A DNA stretch of 64,000 nt from Arion vulgaris. Lineage: Eukaryota > Mollusca > Gastropoda > Stylommatophora > Arionidae. The notes below the pieces were generated by a model. It was not told the DNA's origin and searched no databases. It saw nothing but the letters and a program-made list of their open reading frames with translations. The DNA lies in contig CM036759.1 of the NCBI GenBank assembly GCA_020796225.1, forward strand, positions 66,113,590-66,177,589. The letters run 5' to 3'. Below, one piece after another: positions 1 to 12,180 of this stretch. The first letter of the stretch is position 1. Each line of letters opens with the position of its first letter. The translations under genes and the position numbers were made by a program.

Positions 1-91
1 CATGACAAATCTGAAGTTGTGTAGGCTAACAAACATGACAAATCTGAAGTTGTGTAGGCTAACAAACATGACAAATCTGAAGTTGTGTAGG
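1..91. repeat. 33-bp satellite, block 1
   Basis: Nearly three perfect copies of a 33-bp unit containing catgacaaatctgaagttg. The block starts at the window edge, so the array probably continues outside. A second, degraded block of the same unit lies at 5180-5440, on the other side of the LTR retrotransposon. Confidence 0.9.
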
Positions 92-132
92 TACATGTAG
101 ACGGGTTTTAGGCCTACACTACCAGTTGATGA

Positions 133-867
133 TGAGTGTAGGATACAAACATGGATCGTGGCAGTTTGTAGTAAAAACGTGGTCATCTTTACCTCCGTAG
201 CTAACATGACACATCAAGCTTAGAGTCATAATCTATTGACATTTGCTGACGTCTGTTTCTTACAATGACCAGACAATTGAATTGATGTATGGCAACAAAC
301 ATGCATTGAGTTCATATTAACAAATTTATAGAGATCTAGATTCCAACCCTTATGAATCCTATACCTGTTCCGTTTATGCTATGCCCCTTTCCTTGTGAGT
401 ATACATATCTTGCCATTATTCCTCCTTGAATATATCATCCTGTCATACGACCCTTGTGTGTAGTTCTCATTTTCCTTCGGGGTCGTATTCAACTTGTTTT
501 CATTTTAATCTCATAGATGGTCTTCTGTTCAGATTTATGTCTTCCATAAGTATTAACTAGTATTCCTTCCGAGACAATATCGAAAAATCATAGTGTGACA
601 ACTATGACTCAGGTGGCAGAATCATATACTTTATTGTTTCACAAATATTATAGAACCGTCCGTTGTCTTCAGGATTTCAGTAATGTCTTTGTTACTCATT
701 GTTACACACATGTCACATATTTACTACACAAACGTCGTATCTTAGATTATAGGCTGTTGACTTCTATAGAGAGTACAAACACATGAATCTAATATTAAAT
801 AATCTAATGTATACATACTCTAATATCTGGCTAACGCATTCCTCCGCTGCCAATCTGGGAACTATCA
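133..867 (-). repeat. Left (3') LTR of a Ty3/Gypsy element, approximate bounds
   Basis: About 735 bp align by eye with 4422-5179 in the same order with many small indels. Shared stretches include tcgtggcagtttgtagta, attgaattgatgta, catcctgtcat and the end around aatctggg-aactat. Two diverged direct repeats flank minus-strand pol remnants, as expected for an LTR pair. The outer boundary is uncertain and could lie nearer 95. I see no clear polypurine tract beside it. Confidence 0.6.
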
Positions 868-2256
868 CCTGAGACATGCTATCGACCCGATGGCGAAATG
901 AAGAAAAAATCGTACAGGTAGTGTTAGTAGGTGATTAGAGCTTATGAGAGCTGAAAGGAATAGTCACTAACTGTAACGTGGTCCAACAACTAACTTATAC
1001 AGCAACCATGGTCGAAAAGAAAAGGAAAATCTGACGGATCTCAGGAAGACCAATGTTGAATGAGCTACTATATAGAGCACACAGTCGTTGACGTATCATC
1101 AACTGCCATAGGACCATGCTAACTTAACAGTAACCTTTGCTCTTGTGCGAAACCATAGTATAAGAAATTAATCAGCATAATTATAATTAATCTGAAAATA
1201 TGTCGCCGTTGTCTACGACGCAGGACCAACAGTGATAACACTTGGCCTAAATGTGTGAGGTGGTGCTGGAAGCACATCCAATCTACATGAGGTAGTCATG
1301 GTTGATGGCAGCTTGCATCGTTATTCACTATATACAATGCTTTCTGATGTCGAGTCTTAGTCACATACCTGAAATTAAAAAAAACAGTTGGAAAGAACTC
1401 TAAAGAAAGGCAAAAACATAGATGAAATGGTTACTTTTCAGTTATAGTCTTCAAAGAAGGTAGATATTAACCTAATCTATTATGTCCAGGAAATAATTAT
1501 AACTAAGTTAATGACAAAATATGAACTATAATTATATATATCCTAATTGCAACATCATTATTTTAACCAACAATTTCAATATTCCAGAATAAAATACTCG
1601 GATCGACATCATATAACCTCCATATTAGCAAATGAAGTGAAAAGTTAATGTTTGCCATTTTAACATCAACCGACTTCTGTGATATAATCTATAATTCAGC
1701 CTACTGTAGCAGAGAGGATCCTAACTTGATAACATCAATGCTTCCTTTTATCTTATCTTAAAGCCGCAATGAAAGAATTTACAACGTCACATGAATACCT
1801 CCAATCACAAGATAAAACCAATGCAAATATTTTCCTATCAAATTTAGAACATGTAGAAGTGAATATAAGTATTCCCACTGAGTACTTGATCTCACCTCAA
1901 CCCAAAGAAGTATCTCAAACAGGTATAAACTTCAATTATGCACTTTAATCAACTCTCCAAGGAAATCAACAATTATATAATTAACTTAATACGTCGCATC
2001 TGTGGTTATACCAACAATTTTGAAGACATATCATTTTGTGCCAACTAATGTCCAAGACATTTTCATTATTCCAAGAAATTTAACATCTCTCGATGTGACG
2101 GCAGATATCACATTGCAGATGCGCATCATTAATGGGACTATAAGACATCCAATTGCCTGATTGAACAGTAAGATGTCTGTACTACACGGTCAAACTCTTG
2201 GTGAAGAGGTTCAATTTATTGACACCTAAATCATGGTCTATTCGCCTGCGGACTCA
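868..2256. other. Interior of the LTR element with no recognised coding
   Basis: AT-rich sequence between the left LTR and the end of the integrase remnant. No long frame, tandem array or recognisable domain is visible. By position it is the 3' untranslated or accessory region of the minus-strand element. Confidence 0.4.
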
Positions 2257-3150
2257 CTACGTATCCAACTGGTATATATCAAATTTTCCTTGTTTAATAT
2301 CCGCGTTGTTTATGGAGACTTGGCCAAGCTGTGCTGAGCTCCTAGAGCTACGTAACTTTTCAGAACGGACCAAATAGTCTTTCTGCACGTAGATGAAATA
2401 AATTCGATGATCAAAATTATTAGGTAATTGAGGATGTCTACCAAAGAGTAAAAATATGGACCACCAGTAGAAGTATGGAGTAAATTGACCCAACCCTATA
2501 TTGTCCAGCATTCTAGACTAATTCCACTTTCAGTCCTCTAGTGAAGGATGGATAGTCATTCAATTCCACTTAAACCTTTCACATATGGCCACCTCTCGAG
2601 GATTTATATAGTGTCTGGATTTTTTTGAAACCCATACCTTGACAGAGTTCAAGAACAATGAAGACTCAAACCTTTCCTTGAGTCCGAGTGAAGATTTATG
2701 GGATACCAAAGTCTGGGATCCATCTGACTCTGAACGACTTCTGCACATGTTTTTCAGTTTCAATGGAGAGGGTGCCACATACTTAGTAGACACATGAGCA
2801 TAATCAAGATATGTTTAAACCATAGGAACTTGGAAGTTCAACTAAATTATGCAATCCATCTCCACTGACGGTTGCTACAATGACGTAGGTAGTTGTACAT
2901 TTTTTAGATGTTAAGACATATTACATAGAACAAGATTTACCAAATTATTGACATCCCTCAGTCATTCCACACCAAAAAAATCGAGATTTTAATAATGCTA
3001 ATGTCCTATCACGACTCTGATGACCGATTTCAGGAATACAGTCAATAAATGTCTGCAAACAGATGGAAAAATTATTTGCAATTATCACACTTATTAACTT
3101 GCATCCCTTTTAATCAAAGATTCCTCGAAGTGCAAACTCAGCAATAAACC
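2257..3150 (-). pseudogene. Ty3/Gypsy integrase remnant
   Basis: On the minus strand, 2793-2560 reads like the integrase catalytic core: TKYVAPSPLKL near the start, FESSLFLNSVKVW, then a KSRHYINP..ICERF segment matching the Gypsy block that ends with the catalytic glutamate followed by RFN. Downstream, 2511-2257 carries TPYFYWWSIFLLFGRHPQLP, matching the conserved TGYTPYYLLFGR-PRLP block. Frame breaks between blocks show it is dead or the sequence is noisy. The zinc-binding N-terminus was not found. The order RNase H then integrase fits Ty3/Gypsy. Confidence 0.75.
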
Positions 3151-3399
3151 AAGGCTCTTAGCTTCCGGAGTCCACTCAGGTCAGTCTACTGGACATCTGT
3201 TTCATAGCTTTTAGTATTCCTAAAGAAAGTCCTGTCTGCTGCAATTGTCTGAGTTTCTTGCAAACTATAAGTGAATAATATTTCTTGCAGTTCCAATATC
3301 TCTACAGTCAAATAGACGAAGAAGGTGTTAAACACAAGGTTAATCCTCGAATATCCTCATCCTCGCAAGGTCATCAATGCTCTCTCCTGCTCCAAAGCA

Positions 3400-3835
3400 G
3401 GATATTCGTGATAAAATGGCAATTTTTGCTTTAATGTACTTTGTATGTTTTGATTTCCACACAAACACAGCTAACTGAGATAAGCTCCAACATGTTAATG
3501 GCCTCCGAAGTCGTCTTCTTATTTTGCAAAGTCAAACTCTATTATCAGTAAACAGTCACCTGACCTAAAGATAAGAACGAAACTTTTCAGTTTACCTGAT
3601 TTCTAGACCTACAATTCCAATTTAAAACTGCTCTAATTTGTCTCTTCTTCTGGGAGAGTCCTACTGGATGTTCACATTTACATATGAGAACTTCCTGGCC
3701 AACACAGCTCCTAGACCCTAAAAGACCAACATTGTCCAAGACAAATGGACTGCCAAAATCGGGGAATCCAGAGATGTGGTGCAGAATCAATTGATTGAAG
3801 ATCATCGAAAAGAACTTCAAATCATAGTCCAATGA
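3400..3835 (-). pseudogene. Ty3/Gypsy RNase H remnant
   Basis: The minus-strand frame at 3832-3587 contains GFPDFGSPFVLDNVG, matching the start of Gypsy RNase H (PDF--PFVLDTDAS), followed by GQEVLICKCEHPVGLSQKKRQ at the position of the GQE..YASRTLSxAERNY block. The second aspartate of the DTDAS motif is altered. Further blocks downstream to about 3400 are frameshifted. It lies directly after the reverse-transcriptase remnant in the expected order. Confidence 0.7.
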
Positions 3836-4290
3836 AACTTAGATGACTCATGTTAAAGTCGTTTCGATTCACGAGGTAACCAGAAGAATGACTATTCTTT
3901 ACAAATCCACTAGAGCTTGTAATCTGGGAAATCTGAGTATAAATTTTCTATAACTACTCCTGCCATGCCCAGAAATGCCTTTCACTTGTTTGCTAGTGGT
4001 CTTGTAAGATTTCTTATGGTGATACTTTGATTGCTTAGCAATGCCATTCCCCTATTATACTAGAATCAACAGAATCCTTAAAAACACTTTTTAGATCAAC
4101 TTTCTAGACTCCATAGATCTACCTTTCCAACACATTCCCTAAACGAATCAAATGAGCATCAAAATCTGCTGAAAAATCACATATATCATATACAGAAATT
4201 ACAACATGAATCTGTACTTGAGTTTTGATTAGGTGAAAAGTGCTCCTGCAGAATTATCAATCCTCATTGAGCATTCTTGTAAATGGACAT
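3836..4290 (-). pseudogene. Ty3/Gypsy reverse transcriptase, C-terminal remnant
   Basis: Reading the minus strand with frameshifts, a (Y)DIC.FSADFDAHL block near 4200-4150 matches the Y-DD box and the following Gypsy segment. LIRLGNVLER follows, and KAFLGMAG near 3985-3960 matches the FLGxxGYYRKFI block. The N-terminal half of the domain, protease and gag are absent between here and the right LTR, so the element is internally deleted. Confidence 0.65.
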
Positions 4291-4403
4291 CTGGGAACTC
4301 AGAGAAACATCAAAAACGAAATTGTCTGAACATACTTCTGGTCCACCATGGCTGATGTTGTTTTTCTGAACACCCTTGTTTGTAGGAGGGTCTCCTTTAG
4401 TGC

Positions 4404-4421
4404 CCCTCTCGCTTGATGCCA
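4404..4421 (-). other. Possible primer-binding site of the LTR element
   Basis: Read on the minus strand, the sequence right after the LTR terminal CA is tggcatcaagcgagagg. A TGG start immediately after the LTR is typical of tRNA-primed elements, and it resembles the initiator-Met type site. The match is suggestive only, because the LTR edge is itself uncertain. Confidence 0.35.
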
Positions 4422-5179
4422 TGAGTTGTCCAGCTATGGTCGGAATGTCGTGGCAGTTTGTAGTAGATAGTGGTTCCCCCTTTCTAACTACCTCTGATCT
4501 GTCATACTCACAGACATTAGAGTCATTATATCCTTCATTGCATTTGCTGACTCCTGTGATTTTCAATGACCAGACATGTCCTGAATTGATGTAAATTGGC
4601 TAGCCAAAGTACAGGTCAGTTCCAGGTATTATATCATATTATAGAGAACAGATTCCAACTTATGATCCGATACTGTTCCAGTATAGCTATGCATTTCTCT
4701 TTGTTACATTTATCTTGACCACTTCCTCCTATTGTATTTCATCCTGTCATGAACGTCCTCTTCTTGTATCTTTCATTCTTCCCAACACTGCAAGGTCTAT
4801 CACAACTTATGTTCATTAAATTCATAAGATGTCCTTTGTTAATTTATTATTCCATTAGTAGTTAAAACAGTCATTTCTTCCGGGACATATACGAACAAAT
4901 ATGTACAACCTACACTAGTTGCAGATTCATATACTTTATTGTTTGCACAAATATGATAACAGAACACGTCCGTTCGTCTTCATGTGCTCGTATTCTTTTG
5001 TTTACTCATTCGTTACTAACACGTCACTATTTTACTACACAAAACGTCGAGGTCTTATAAGTATGTAGCTGCAACTTCTGCATAGACTGACAAACATAGT
5101 CTAATCCATAAATAATTCACATTATCTACTTAATATCTCTTAACTTGTCATTCCTCCGTCAATCTGGGGAACTATGACA
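4422..5179 (-). repeat. Right (5') LTR of the Ty3/Gypsy element
   Basis: About 758 bp pairing with 133-867. Read on the minus strand it begins tgtcatagttcc and ends caactca, giving TG...CA ends. The flank beyond 5179 returns to the 33-bp satellite. A plus-strand frame here that reads VVDSGSPF is judged accidental. Confidence 0.6.
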
Positions 5180-5440
5180 GTAGGCTTAACAAAAGCAAAC
5201 AATTCTAATAGTCTGTAAAGCTAATAAACATGACAAAGATAATTAGTTCTTGTACTTAACAAACTATGACAAATTGAAGTTGTGTAGGCTAACAAACATG
5301 ACAAATCTGACAGATTGTGGCATGGCAATCAAACACTGACAAATCATTGAAGGCATGAAAATCATGACAAATTGAAGTTGTAGGCTAATCAAACTGTGAC
5401 AAATCTGAAGTTGTAGGTGACAAAAAATGACAAATCTGAA
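5180..5440. repeat. 33-bp satellite, block 2 (degraded)
   Basis: Repeated aacaaacatgacaaatctga and gaagttgtgtaggct segments, the same unit as 1-91 but with many indels. The LTR element therefore seems to sit inside this satellite. Confidence 0.75.
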
Positions 5441-5494
5441 ATATAACCTGAGAGAATTATCATCTTGACTGGATTGATATGACACCATCATTGA

Positions 5495-5812
5495 CTTGGG
5501 AGTAACGGTAGCCCTCCGAATTTCACGAGTGCAGATATCAGCCTTGATAACCTGTAGTACTGGCGAGGGTTAACGATTAATTATAAGACGTAAAAACGCT
5601 TTTAACCTGCTTTCTCGATTTTGAATCCAAGGCATCTCTTTACAACTTACACAGGACCTGAATTTTATCGTCCGTCTCGATAAGACTATATAACTCGATC
5701 TCAGCTGCCCTGAGACCAGATATCTCTGGAAAAATATTGCGATGGTCTCTATGGACAGAACCGATGACTTAGGATGAAGAAACAGAACTAACCTCAGTGC
5801 TACAGAGACCCC
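5495..5812 (-). mobile_element. SINE-B, degenerate, minus strand
   Basis: Matches the reverse of SINE-B copies elsewhere (11309, 31034): tactggcgagggt, cctgctttctcgattttgaa, ttttatcgtccgtctcgat, aactcgatctca and a terminal ctacagagac corresponding to the tRNA-like head. Indels are frequent. Confidence 0.7.
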
Positions 5813-5814
5813 AA

Positions 5815-7998
5815 TAATTTATATATAACATGTTCAAAGTATGCTTAAAAGAGAATCTAAAGAGACAAATGTTACAGATATGCTCCTATAAGAGAATTCA
5901 AGCTATACAGATATGCTCTATATAGAGACAATGTATACAGATATGCGTCTATAAAGAGACAATGTCAAAGCAGATATGTCTTATTAGAATTACAGAGACA
6001 ATGTATACAAATATGCTTATATAGAGACAATGCTATAAGATAAGATTATATAGAGACAAGTCTATAAGATAGATTATATAGAAACAATGTATAAGATAAT
6101 GATTATATAGAGACAATTATACAGAAGCATCTATAAGAGACACATCTATAAGATATGATCTATAATAGAAACAAATGTATAAGAATGATTATATAGAGAC
6201 AATCTATACAGAATACTCTATAAAGAGAGAATTCAACAGAGACAATCGTATAAAGATATGATTATATAGAGAATTAACAGAGACAATGTATATATTTAAT
6301 CTTATGATAGAGGGACAATGATATAGATATGCTAGAGAGCGACAATGTAACGATGACTACTTATATAGAGACAATGTATAAGATATATTATGAGTAGAGA
6401 CAAGGTATACATTACTGTATTATAGAGACAAATATAAGTTACTTATTAGAGAATTAACTATGAGACAATGTATACAGATATGCTTATACTAGAGACAATG
6501 AACAGATATGATTGATAGAGACAATGTTATACGATATGCTTTATATAGAACAATGTATACAGAGTCCATCTTATATAGAGAATAATCAGAGACAATTATA
6601 GCAGATATGATTATATAGAGACAATGTATAATATATGAGGTATATAGGAGACAATGTAATAGATATGATTATATAGAGACAATATATACAGATATGATTA
6701 TATAGAGACAGTGTATACAATAGATATATGAGAGAAAGTGTATAACAATGAATATGATTATTAGAATAGTATATAAGATATACTTATATAGAGACAATAG
6801 TATATCAAGATAAATTGATTAAAGTAGAGACAATGTATAAGAATACTTATCAGGATAGAGAATTAAAAGAGACAATGTATATAGAATATGATAATATAGA
6901 GACAATGTAGTACAATGGATACTGTCATATATATGAACAAATGTATATAGAAATGATTATATAGAGATCAATGTGTATTGATGATGATAATAGAGACAAT
7001 GTATATCAGACTATGTCTAAATTAGAGCAGGGATATATCAGATATCTCTTATATAGAGAATTAACAGAGACAAGATATGCAATGAAGTTCAGAGACAATA
7101 CAGATATGCTTATATAGAGAAATGTATTACAGATCATGCTTATATCAGAGAATATAACAGAGACAATGTACTATAGATATGATATATGAGACAATTGTAT
7201 ACAGAATATGACAATGATAGAGACAATATATACAAGATATGTTATATAGAGAATTGAACAGAGACAATCGTATATAGATATGATTATATATGAGAACAAT
7301 GTATAACATGAATGTAAAACTACAGACAATGTATCACAATATGATTATATAGAGACAAATATACAATATAACAATATATAGGAATTAAAGAGACAATGCG
7401 TATAGATATGCTTATATAGAGACAATGTATATAGATATGCTTATATAGAGACAATATATACAGATATGCTTATTAGAGATTAACAGAGATAATGTATAAG
7501 ATATGATTATATAGAGACAATGTATACAGATATGCTTATATAGAGACAGTGTTACTATATGATTATATAGATATCAATATATAATGATATACTTATATAG
7601 AGAATTAACAGAGACAATGTAATAGATTCTTATAAGACAATCGTATTAGAATGTTAATACGAGACACATAATACAGATATGCTTATAGAGGCTAATGTAG
7701 CCTAGTCATATGCTTATATACAGACAATGTTACAGATATACATTATAGGAATTAATCGGATAAATGTATTAGTAGATATGCTTATATAGAGAATTAATAG
7801 AGACAATGTATACAGATATGCTTATAGAGACAATGTACATATATGATTATTAGGAGACAATGTATATATATATTTATATAGAGACAATTGATAGCATATG
7901 CTTATATTAGAGACAATGATAGAATATGCTTATATAGAGACAATGTGATCAGATATGCTTTATATAAACAAGTATACTAGTATTGCTTCTTAGAATAA
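5815..7998. repeat. 29-bp AT-rich satellite, very noisy
   Basis: About 70 copies of a unit close to tatagagacaatgtatacag plus atatgctta. Nearly every copy differs by one or more small deletions or insertions, unlike the clean arrays elsewhere in the window. This could be true decay or poor consensus sequence. Confidence 0.9.
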
Positions 7999-8004
7999 CA
8001 ATAT

Positions 8005-8262
8005 ATCCTCCGGTGTTATCCGCGGCTCGCAGTGGGACAAAGAATGATAACACTCGGACCTAAGGGCATGTCGAAGATTTGACAAGGTAGGTGTTTAATA
8101 GCTCCCAGAATTAAAAAGGGTAGCATAAATCGTATTGTATGGAATACTTGTAGACGTCTAACTGGCACAACGTACAATCGCTCTTTGGCTCAGATCACAT
8201 AGAAATCACAAAGAGCCGTTTAACAAGTGTTCGATATGGAGCGTTTGAAGAAGAAGAAACAC
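8005..8262 (+). mobile_element. SINE-A, degenerate
   Basis: Aligns with the SINE-A family (clean copies at 33002, 38218, 54848): start near tgttatccgcggctcg, a central ggcatgtcg.aag segment, ctggcacaacgtacaatcgc, and the 3' end gatatggagcg followed by a GAAGAAGAA tail. No coding capacity. Confidence 0.8.
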
Positions 8263-8579
8263 TATATTCCCTATCGTTTGCATGTCGACCATATTACTAA
8301 CAAACAGAAACGTTGACGTGACATGCCAGTGATGTGCAAAACAGTGCACCGATATTAGAACGAACTCTGCATTATGCTGTGCATTTATGGCGTTAGATTG
8401 CATGCGTCATATTCTAGAACCGATTGAAGACAAATTACAAATAAACTAACATGAAAATACTGATTAAAATCTAAACAAATCTGCTTAGAAAAGTAATGAA
8501 CGCCTTTGATTTATTTGTTTCTGTAATAAGTACAAACTGTCACCTACAAATATATATATATATATATATATAGTATATG

Positions 8580-8619
<40 letters not shown>

Positions 8620-9010
8620 TATATATATATACAATCCACACCAGGTGTTGTTCTGTAAATTTCCGGAAGGAAGAGGACCAAACCAGACCACTGCTCAGAT
8701 ATAAGGATATCTAAAAGGCCTAAATGTAAGAACGTTTCTATCAGTCCCAACAAATGGGAACAATTGATGACCGAGTTATGTGGAAAACAACATTACAAAA
8801 AGACGCAGAATAATTAGAAAAGAGACTTAGGGATGAGCTGAAAGGCAAGCGAGACAAGTGCAAACTTAGAAGTTGTCACAGTAAAAACACTTGCCTACTG
8901 ACCGTCTGTAAAGACGAAAAAGGCCATAATATATAGCGTAAGCGTATTAAATTAAACAGTAAAATGTTTGAAGTGTCTGTAACTATTTCAAAAACAGAAT
9001 TGGTATCACT
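8263..9010. other. No recognised element apart from a TA microsatellite
   Basis: Holds a (TA)n run at about 8549-8632 with a short interruption. The rest (8263-8548 and 8633-9010) is AT-rich sequence in which I see no gene or repeat family. Confidence 0.6.
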
Positions 9011-9039
9011 TTGTAAAACCTGTTGGAACCATTTTGACA

Positions 9040-10357
9040 AATCCAAAACACAATATATCTAAAAGTATTAAATCTCCACAAACCAGTAAACTGAACACAA
9101 TATCTTAAAAGTAGTACATCTCCACAAACCAGTAAACTAAACACAATATATCTGAAAGTATTAAATTCAAAACAATAAACTAACACAATACTGAAAGTAT
9201 TATTCCACAAACCAGAACAACACAATATATCTGAAAGTATTAAATTACAAACCAGTACTAACACAATATCAAAGTATTAAATCCAACAGTAAACTGAACA
9301 ATATATCTGAAAGTATTAAATCTCCACAAACCAGTCAACTAACACAATATATCTGAAAGATATCTAAACCAGTAAACACATTCAAAGTATTAATCAAACC
9401 AGTAACTAAACAAATCTGAAAGAAAATTCACAACCAGTAACTAACATCTGAAAGTATTAAATTCCACAAACCAGTAAACTAAACACAATATATCTGAAAG
9501 TATTAAATCTCCCCAAACCAGTAAACTAACACAATATCTGAAAGTATTAAATTCCCAAACCAGTAAACTAAACACAATATCTGAAAGTATTAAATTCCCA
9601 AACCAGTAAACTGAACACAATATATCTGAAAGTATTAAATCTCCACAAACCAGTAACTAAACAATATATCTGAAAGTATTAAATCTCCCAAACCAGTAAA
9701 CTAACACAATATCTGAAAGTATTAAATCTCCCCAAACCAGTAAACTAAACACAATATCTGAAAGTATTAAATCTCCACAAACCAGTAAACTGAACACAAT
9801 ATCTGAAAGTATTAAATCTCCACAAACCAGTAAACTAAACACAATATCTGAAAGAACTATAATACAAACATCAAAAATCTCACAAACCAGTAAACTGAAA
9901 CACAATATCTGAAAGTATTAAATCTCCACCTAACAAACCTAAGTAGTAAACTAAAACATCAACAAAATATCTGAAAGATTAAATTTCCACAAACCAGTAA
10001 TAAAATCTAGTAATCACAACAGACTGATAAATCTGAAAGTATTAAATCTCCACAAACCAGTAAACTAACACAATATCTGAAAGTATTAAATCTCCACAAA
10101 CCAGTAAACTAAACACAATATCTGAAAGAATTCAAACCAGTAAACTAAACAATATCTGAGTAAAATCCACAAACCAGTAAACAACACAAATCTGAAAGTA
10201 TTAACAAACCATCAACTGAAACAATATCTGAAAGTATTAAATTCCACAAACCAGTAAACTGAACACAATATCTGAAAGTATTAAATCTCCACAAACCAGT
10301 AAACTAACACAATATCTGAAAGTATTAAATCTCCACAAACCAGTAAACTGAACACAA
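9040..10357. repeat. 45-bp satellite
   Basis: About 29 copies of a unit containing ctgaaagtattaaatctcca and caaaccagtaaact. The first third and a patch at 9930-10240 carry many small deletions; the end is clean. Minus-strand open frames here are only the translated unit. Confidence 0.92.
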
Positions 10358-10559
10358 CAATGGAAGACTTGGGAAAACAGGTCACAAATCCGTTATTAAA
10401 TGAAATCGAGTTTGTATCCTGAACTGGCGTCTCTTTCCCAAGCAACGCTGCTCAGGTAAAGGTTTGTAGTTTGTGGTAGTAGTGGCTGAAGTTGGTGGTA
10501 GCGGTAAGCTGGGGTGCAACTACCTTATCCGAGACGTGTGAGCTTGGTATCAACAAAAA

Positions 10560-11305
10560 AGAAACCCGACAGTTCGCCGAAGCATAGCGCACGCTTGGCC
10601 TGTGCCCCTCTCGCCCTGAATATTACAGACCGCTCGCTAAAAATGAGAGAGTTGGGAGTAAGGCTTTTACAGCGAACTGTTTTAGTTTAACGGTCTCTCG
10701 GATAGCATGTGACCCCTGTCGATGAATGGTTTCGTTCCCGTCTTTATTTTGTCCTTCCTCTGCTTTTCGGCTGTTAGGCGTAGCAGGTTTAACTGATGAT
10801 CGGTTTCCGAGATAGTGCACGCTCAGTCGCTTGATATGTATGGTATTGTAGAGTTTTAAGATATCTGTAACACCATCAATCCATCTTTTTCTTGGTCTGC
10901 CCTTCCTCTTGATGATTACATTTTCAGGTTGTACGCTCTTGCAACTGGTGTATTCGGGTTCATCAAACCATTTGAGTCTCTGTTTTTCAATAAATCTAAT
11001 AGCAGGTGTTGTTCCGACTGTTCTTCTAATTTCCTTATTTCTTATATGGTCTCTTCTTGTTTTATTTACTGCTTTCCTCAAACATCTCATTTCACTTGTG
11101 GTAATTTTCCTTTCTTGTTCTTTTGTCAGTGTCCATGTTTGGCACTGGTAGCAAAGTGTTGGTATGAAGATTGCATTTATAATCTGTCTTTTAGTCTCTA
11201 CTGGAATTGTTGGGTGTTTCAAGATTGGGGTAAGCTGGTTCCCATACTGATTCGTTCCCGTGCTAGTTTAAATAATCAGAAACTGGTTTCCGTTACATTC
11301 ACATT
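10560..11305 (-). pseudogene. RTE-type LINE, C-terminal end of ORF2 and 3' UTR
   Basis: A 199-codon minus-strand frame (11222-10623) carries the C-terminal region downstream of the RTE reverse transcriptase: CQTWTLTKEQERK, EMRCLRKAVNKTRRD, VGTTPAIRFIEKQRLKWF and GRPRKRWIDGVTD. This segment normally follows the polymerase and ends the polyprotein. The element is 5'-truncated; only the tail end is here, directly abutting SINE-B at 11309. A related fragment is at 62215. No target-site duplication was identified. Confidence 0.85.
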
Positions 11306-11308
11306 TTT

Positions 11309-11510
11309 CAGGGTTTCTCTGTGGCGTAGAGGTTAGGAGCTAGTCTCTCGTGCAAAAGGTACCAGGTTCGCTCCTTCGTGGAGTCATCGATATATTTTTC
11401 CAGAGATCCCTGATTTCAGAATGAGATCGAATTCCTAGTCCTATCGGAGATGGACGATAAAACGTAGGTCCAGTGTTAATTTTGAGCACGTAAAAGAACC
11501 ATTAAAATAA
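11309..11510 (+). mobile_element. SINE-B 5' half (tRNA-derived head)
   Basis: Starts tctctgtggcgtagaggtta. The tggcgtagagg segment fits a Pol III A box and ccaggttcgctcc fits a B box, so the head derives from a tRNA. It is interrupted near aaaagaaccatt by a minus-strand LINE end and resumes at 11886. Confidence 0.85.
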
Positions 11511-11885
11511 TAAATAAATAATTCCTCTCGTACCGTTATACGTTACATAGGGCCTGCAAGTAATTTCTCCATACCACTCTATCCTGGGCAACTCGCTCAA
11601 TCTGCTCCATGGAACTGAGACCGATATTTCCTGCCTCTCTCAGCAAAGTTCGCTTCAGGGTCTCCTTAGGTCGACCTCTCTTTCTTGAACCCTTTGCATC
11701 CCACTTCAATGCCTGCTTTGATATTCTTTGATCATTTCTCCTCAAGGTGTGCCCAACATATCTCCATCTTCTCTTCTTATAACAGTTGTCACTAGTGGTT
11801 GACCAGACATGTCTCTGATTTCATCACTTCTCCTGAATTCGTTCCATTTTATATTCATTATTTTTCGCAGACATCTAAAAGATAC
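11511..11885 (-). pseudogene. LINE NL1, 3' end, inserted in SINE-B
   Basis: The minus strand encodes RRNDQRISKQALKWD, GSRKRGRPKETLKRTLL and VVWRNYLQALCNV stop, the C-terminus of a LINE ORF2, then a short 3' UTR and an (AATA)n-like tail at 11511-11521. The host SINE is split exactly at this fragment, with short imperfect ccatt/acatt matches at the edges. Related copies: 12178, 52943 and 54003. Confidence 0.8.
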
Positions 11886-12130
11886 ATTGGCAGTTCAAAA
11901 TTGAGAAGAGCAGGCTGAAGCGCTGCACGGGCAAAATTCATAAGAAAAGATTAAAAATAAAATTCCTACAAAATATCTTCACCACCTTCCTAATTACATC
12001 GGATACCCTCGCCGGTGCTACGGAGTTCGCACATTGCAGCTGCGACATTAGTGTGTAAGAAAGAGATGAGATCGGAGCACACATGTTACTCACCGAAGTG
12101 CAATGACGATGGTCTTATCAATCTAGCAAT
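11886..12130 (+). mobile_element. SINE-B 3' half
   Basis: Continues the SINE cut at 11510: ttcaaaattgagaagagcag, gccggtgctacggagttcgc, ggagcacacatgttactcac, then a short repeat tail passing into a CTAT microsatellite (12130-12180). Confidence 0.85.
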
Positions 12131-12180
12131 CTATCTAACTATCTATCTATCTAACTATCTATCTATCTAACTATCTATCA
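12131..12180. repeat. (CTAT)n microsatellite
   Basis: ctatctatctaa-type repeats following the SINE-B tail and running up to the next LINE fragment. Probably grew from the SINE tail. Confidence 0.8.

Noticed and set aside
4376..4594. Plus-strand frame reading FVVDSGSPF, like a retropepsin active site
   Set aside because: It lies in the LTR of an element coded on the opposite strand. The homologous part of the left LTR does not keep the frame, and no pol follows on the plus strand.
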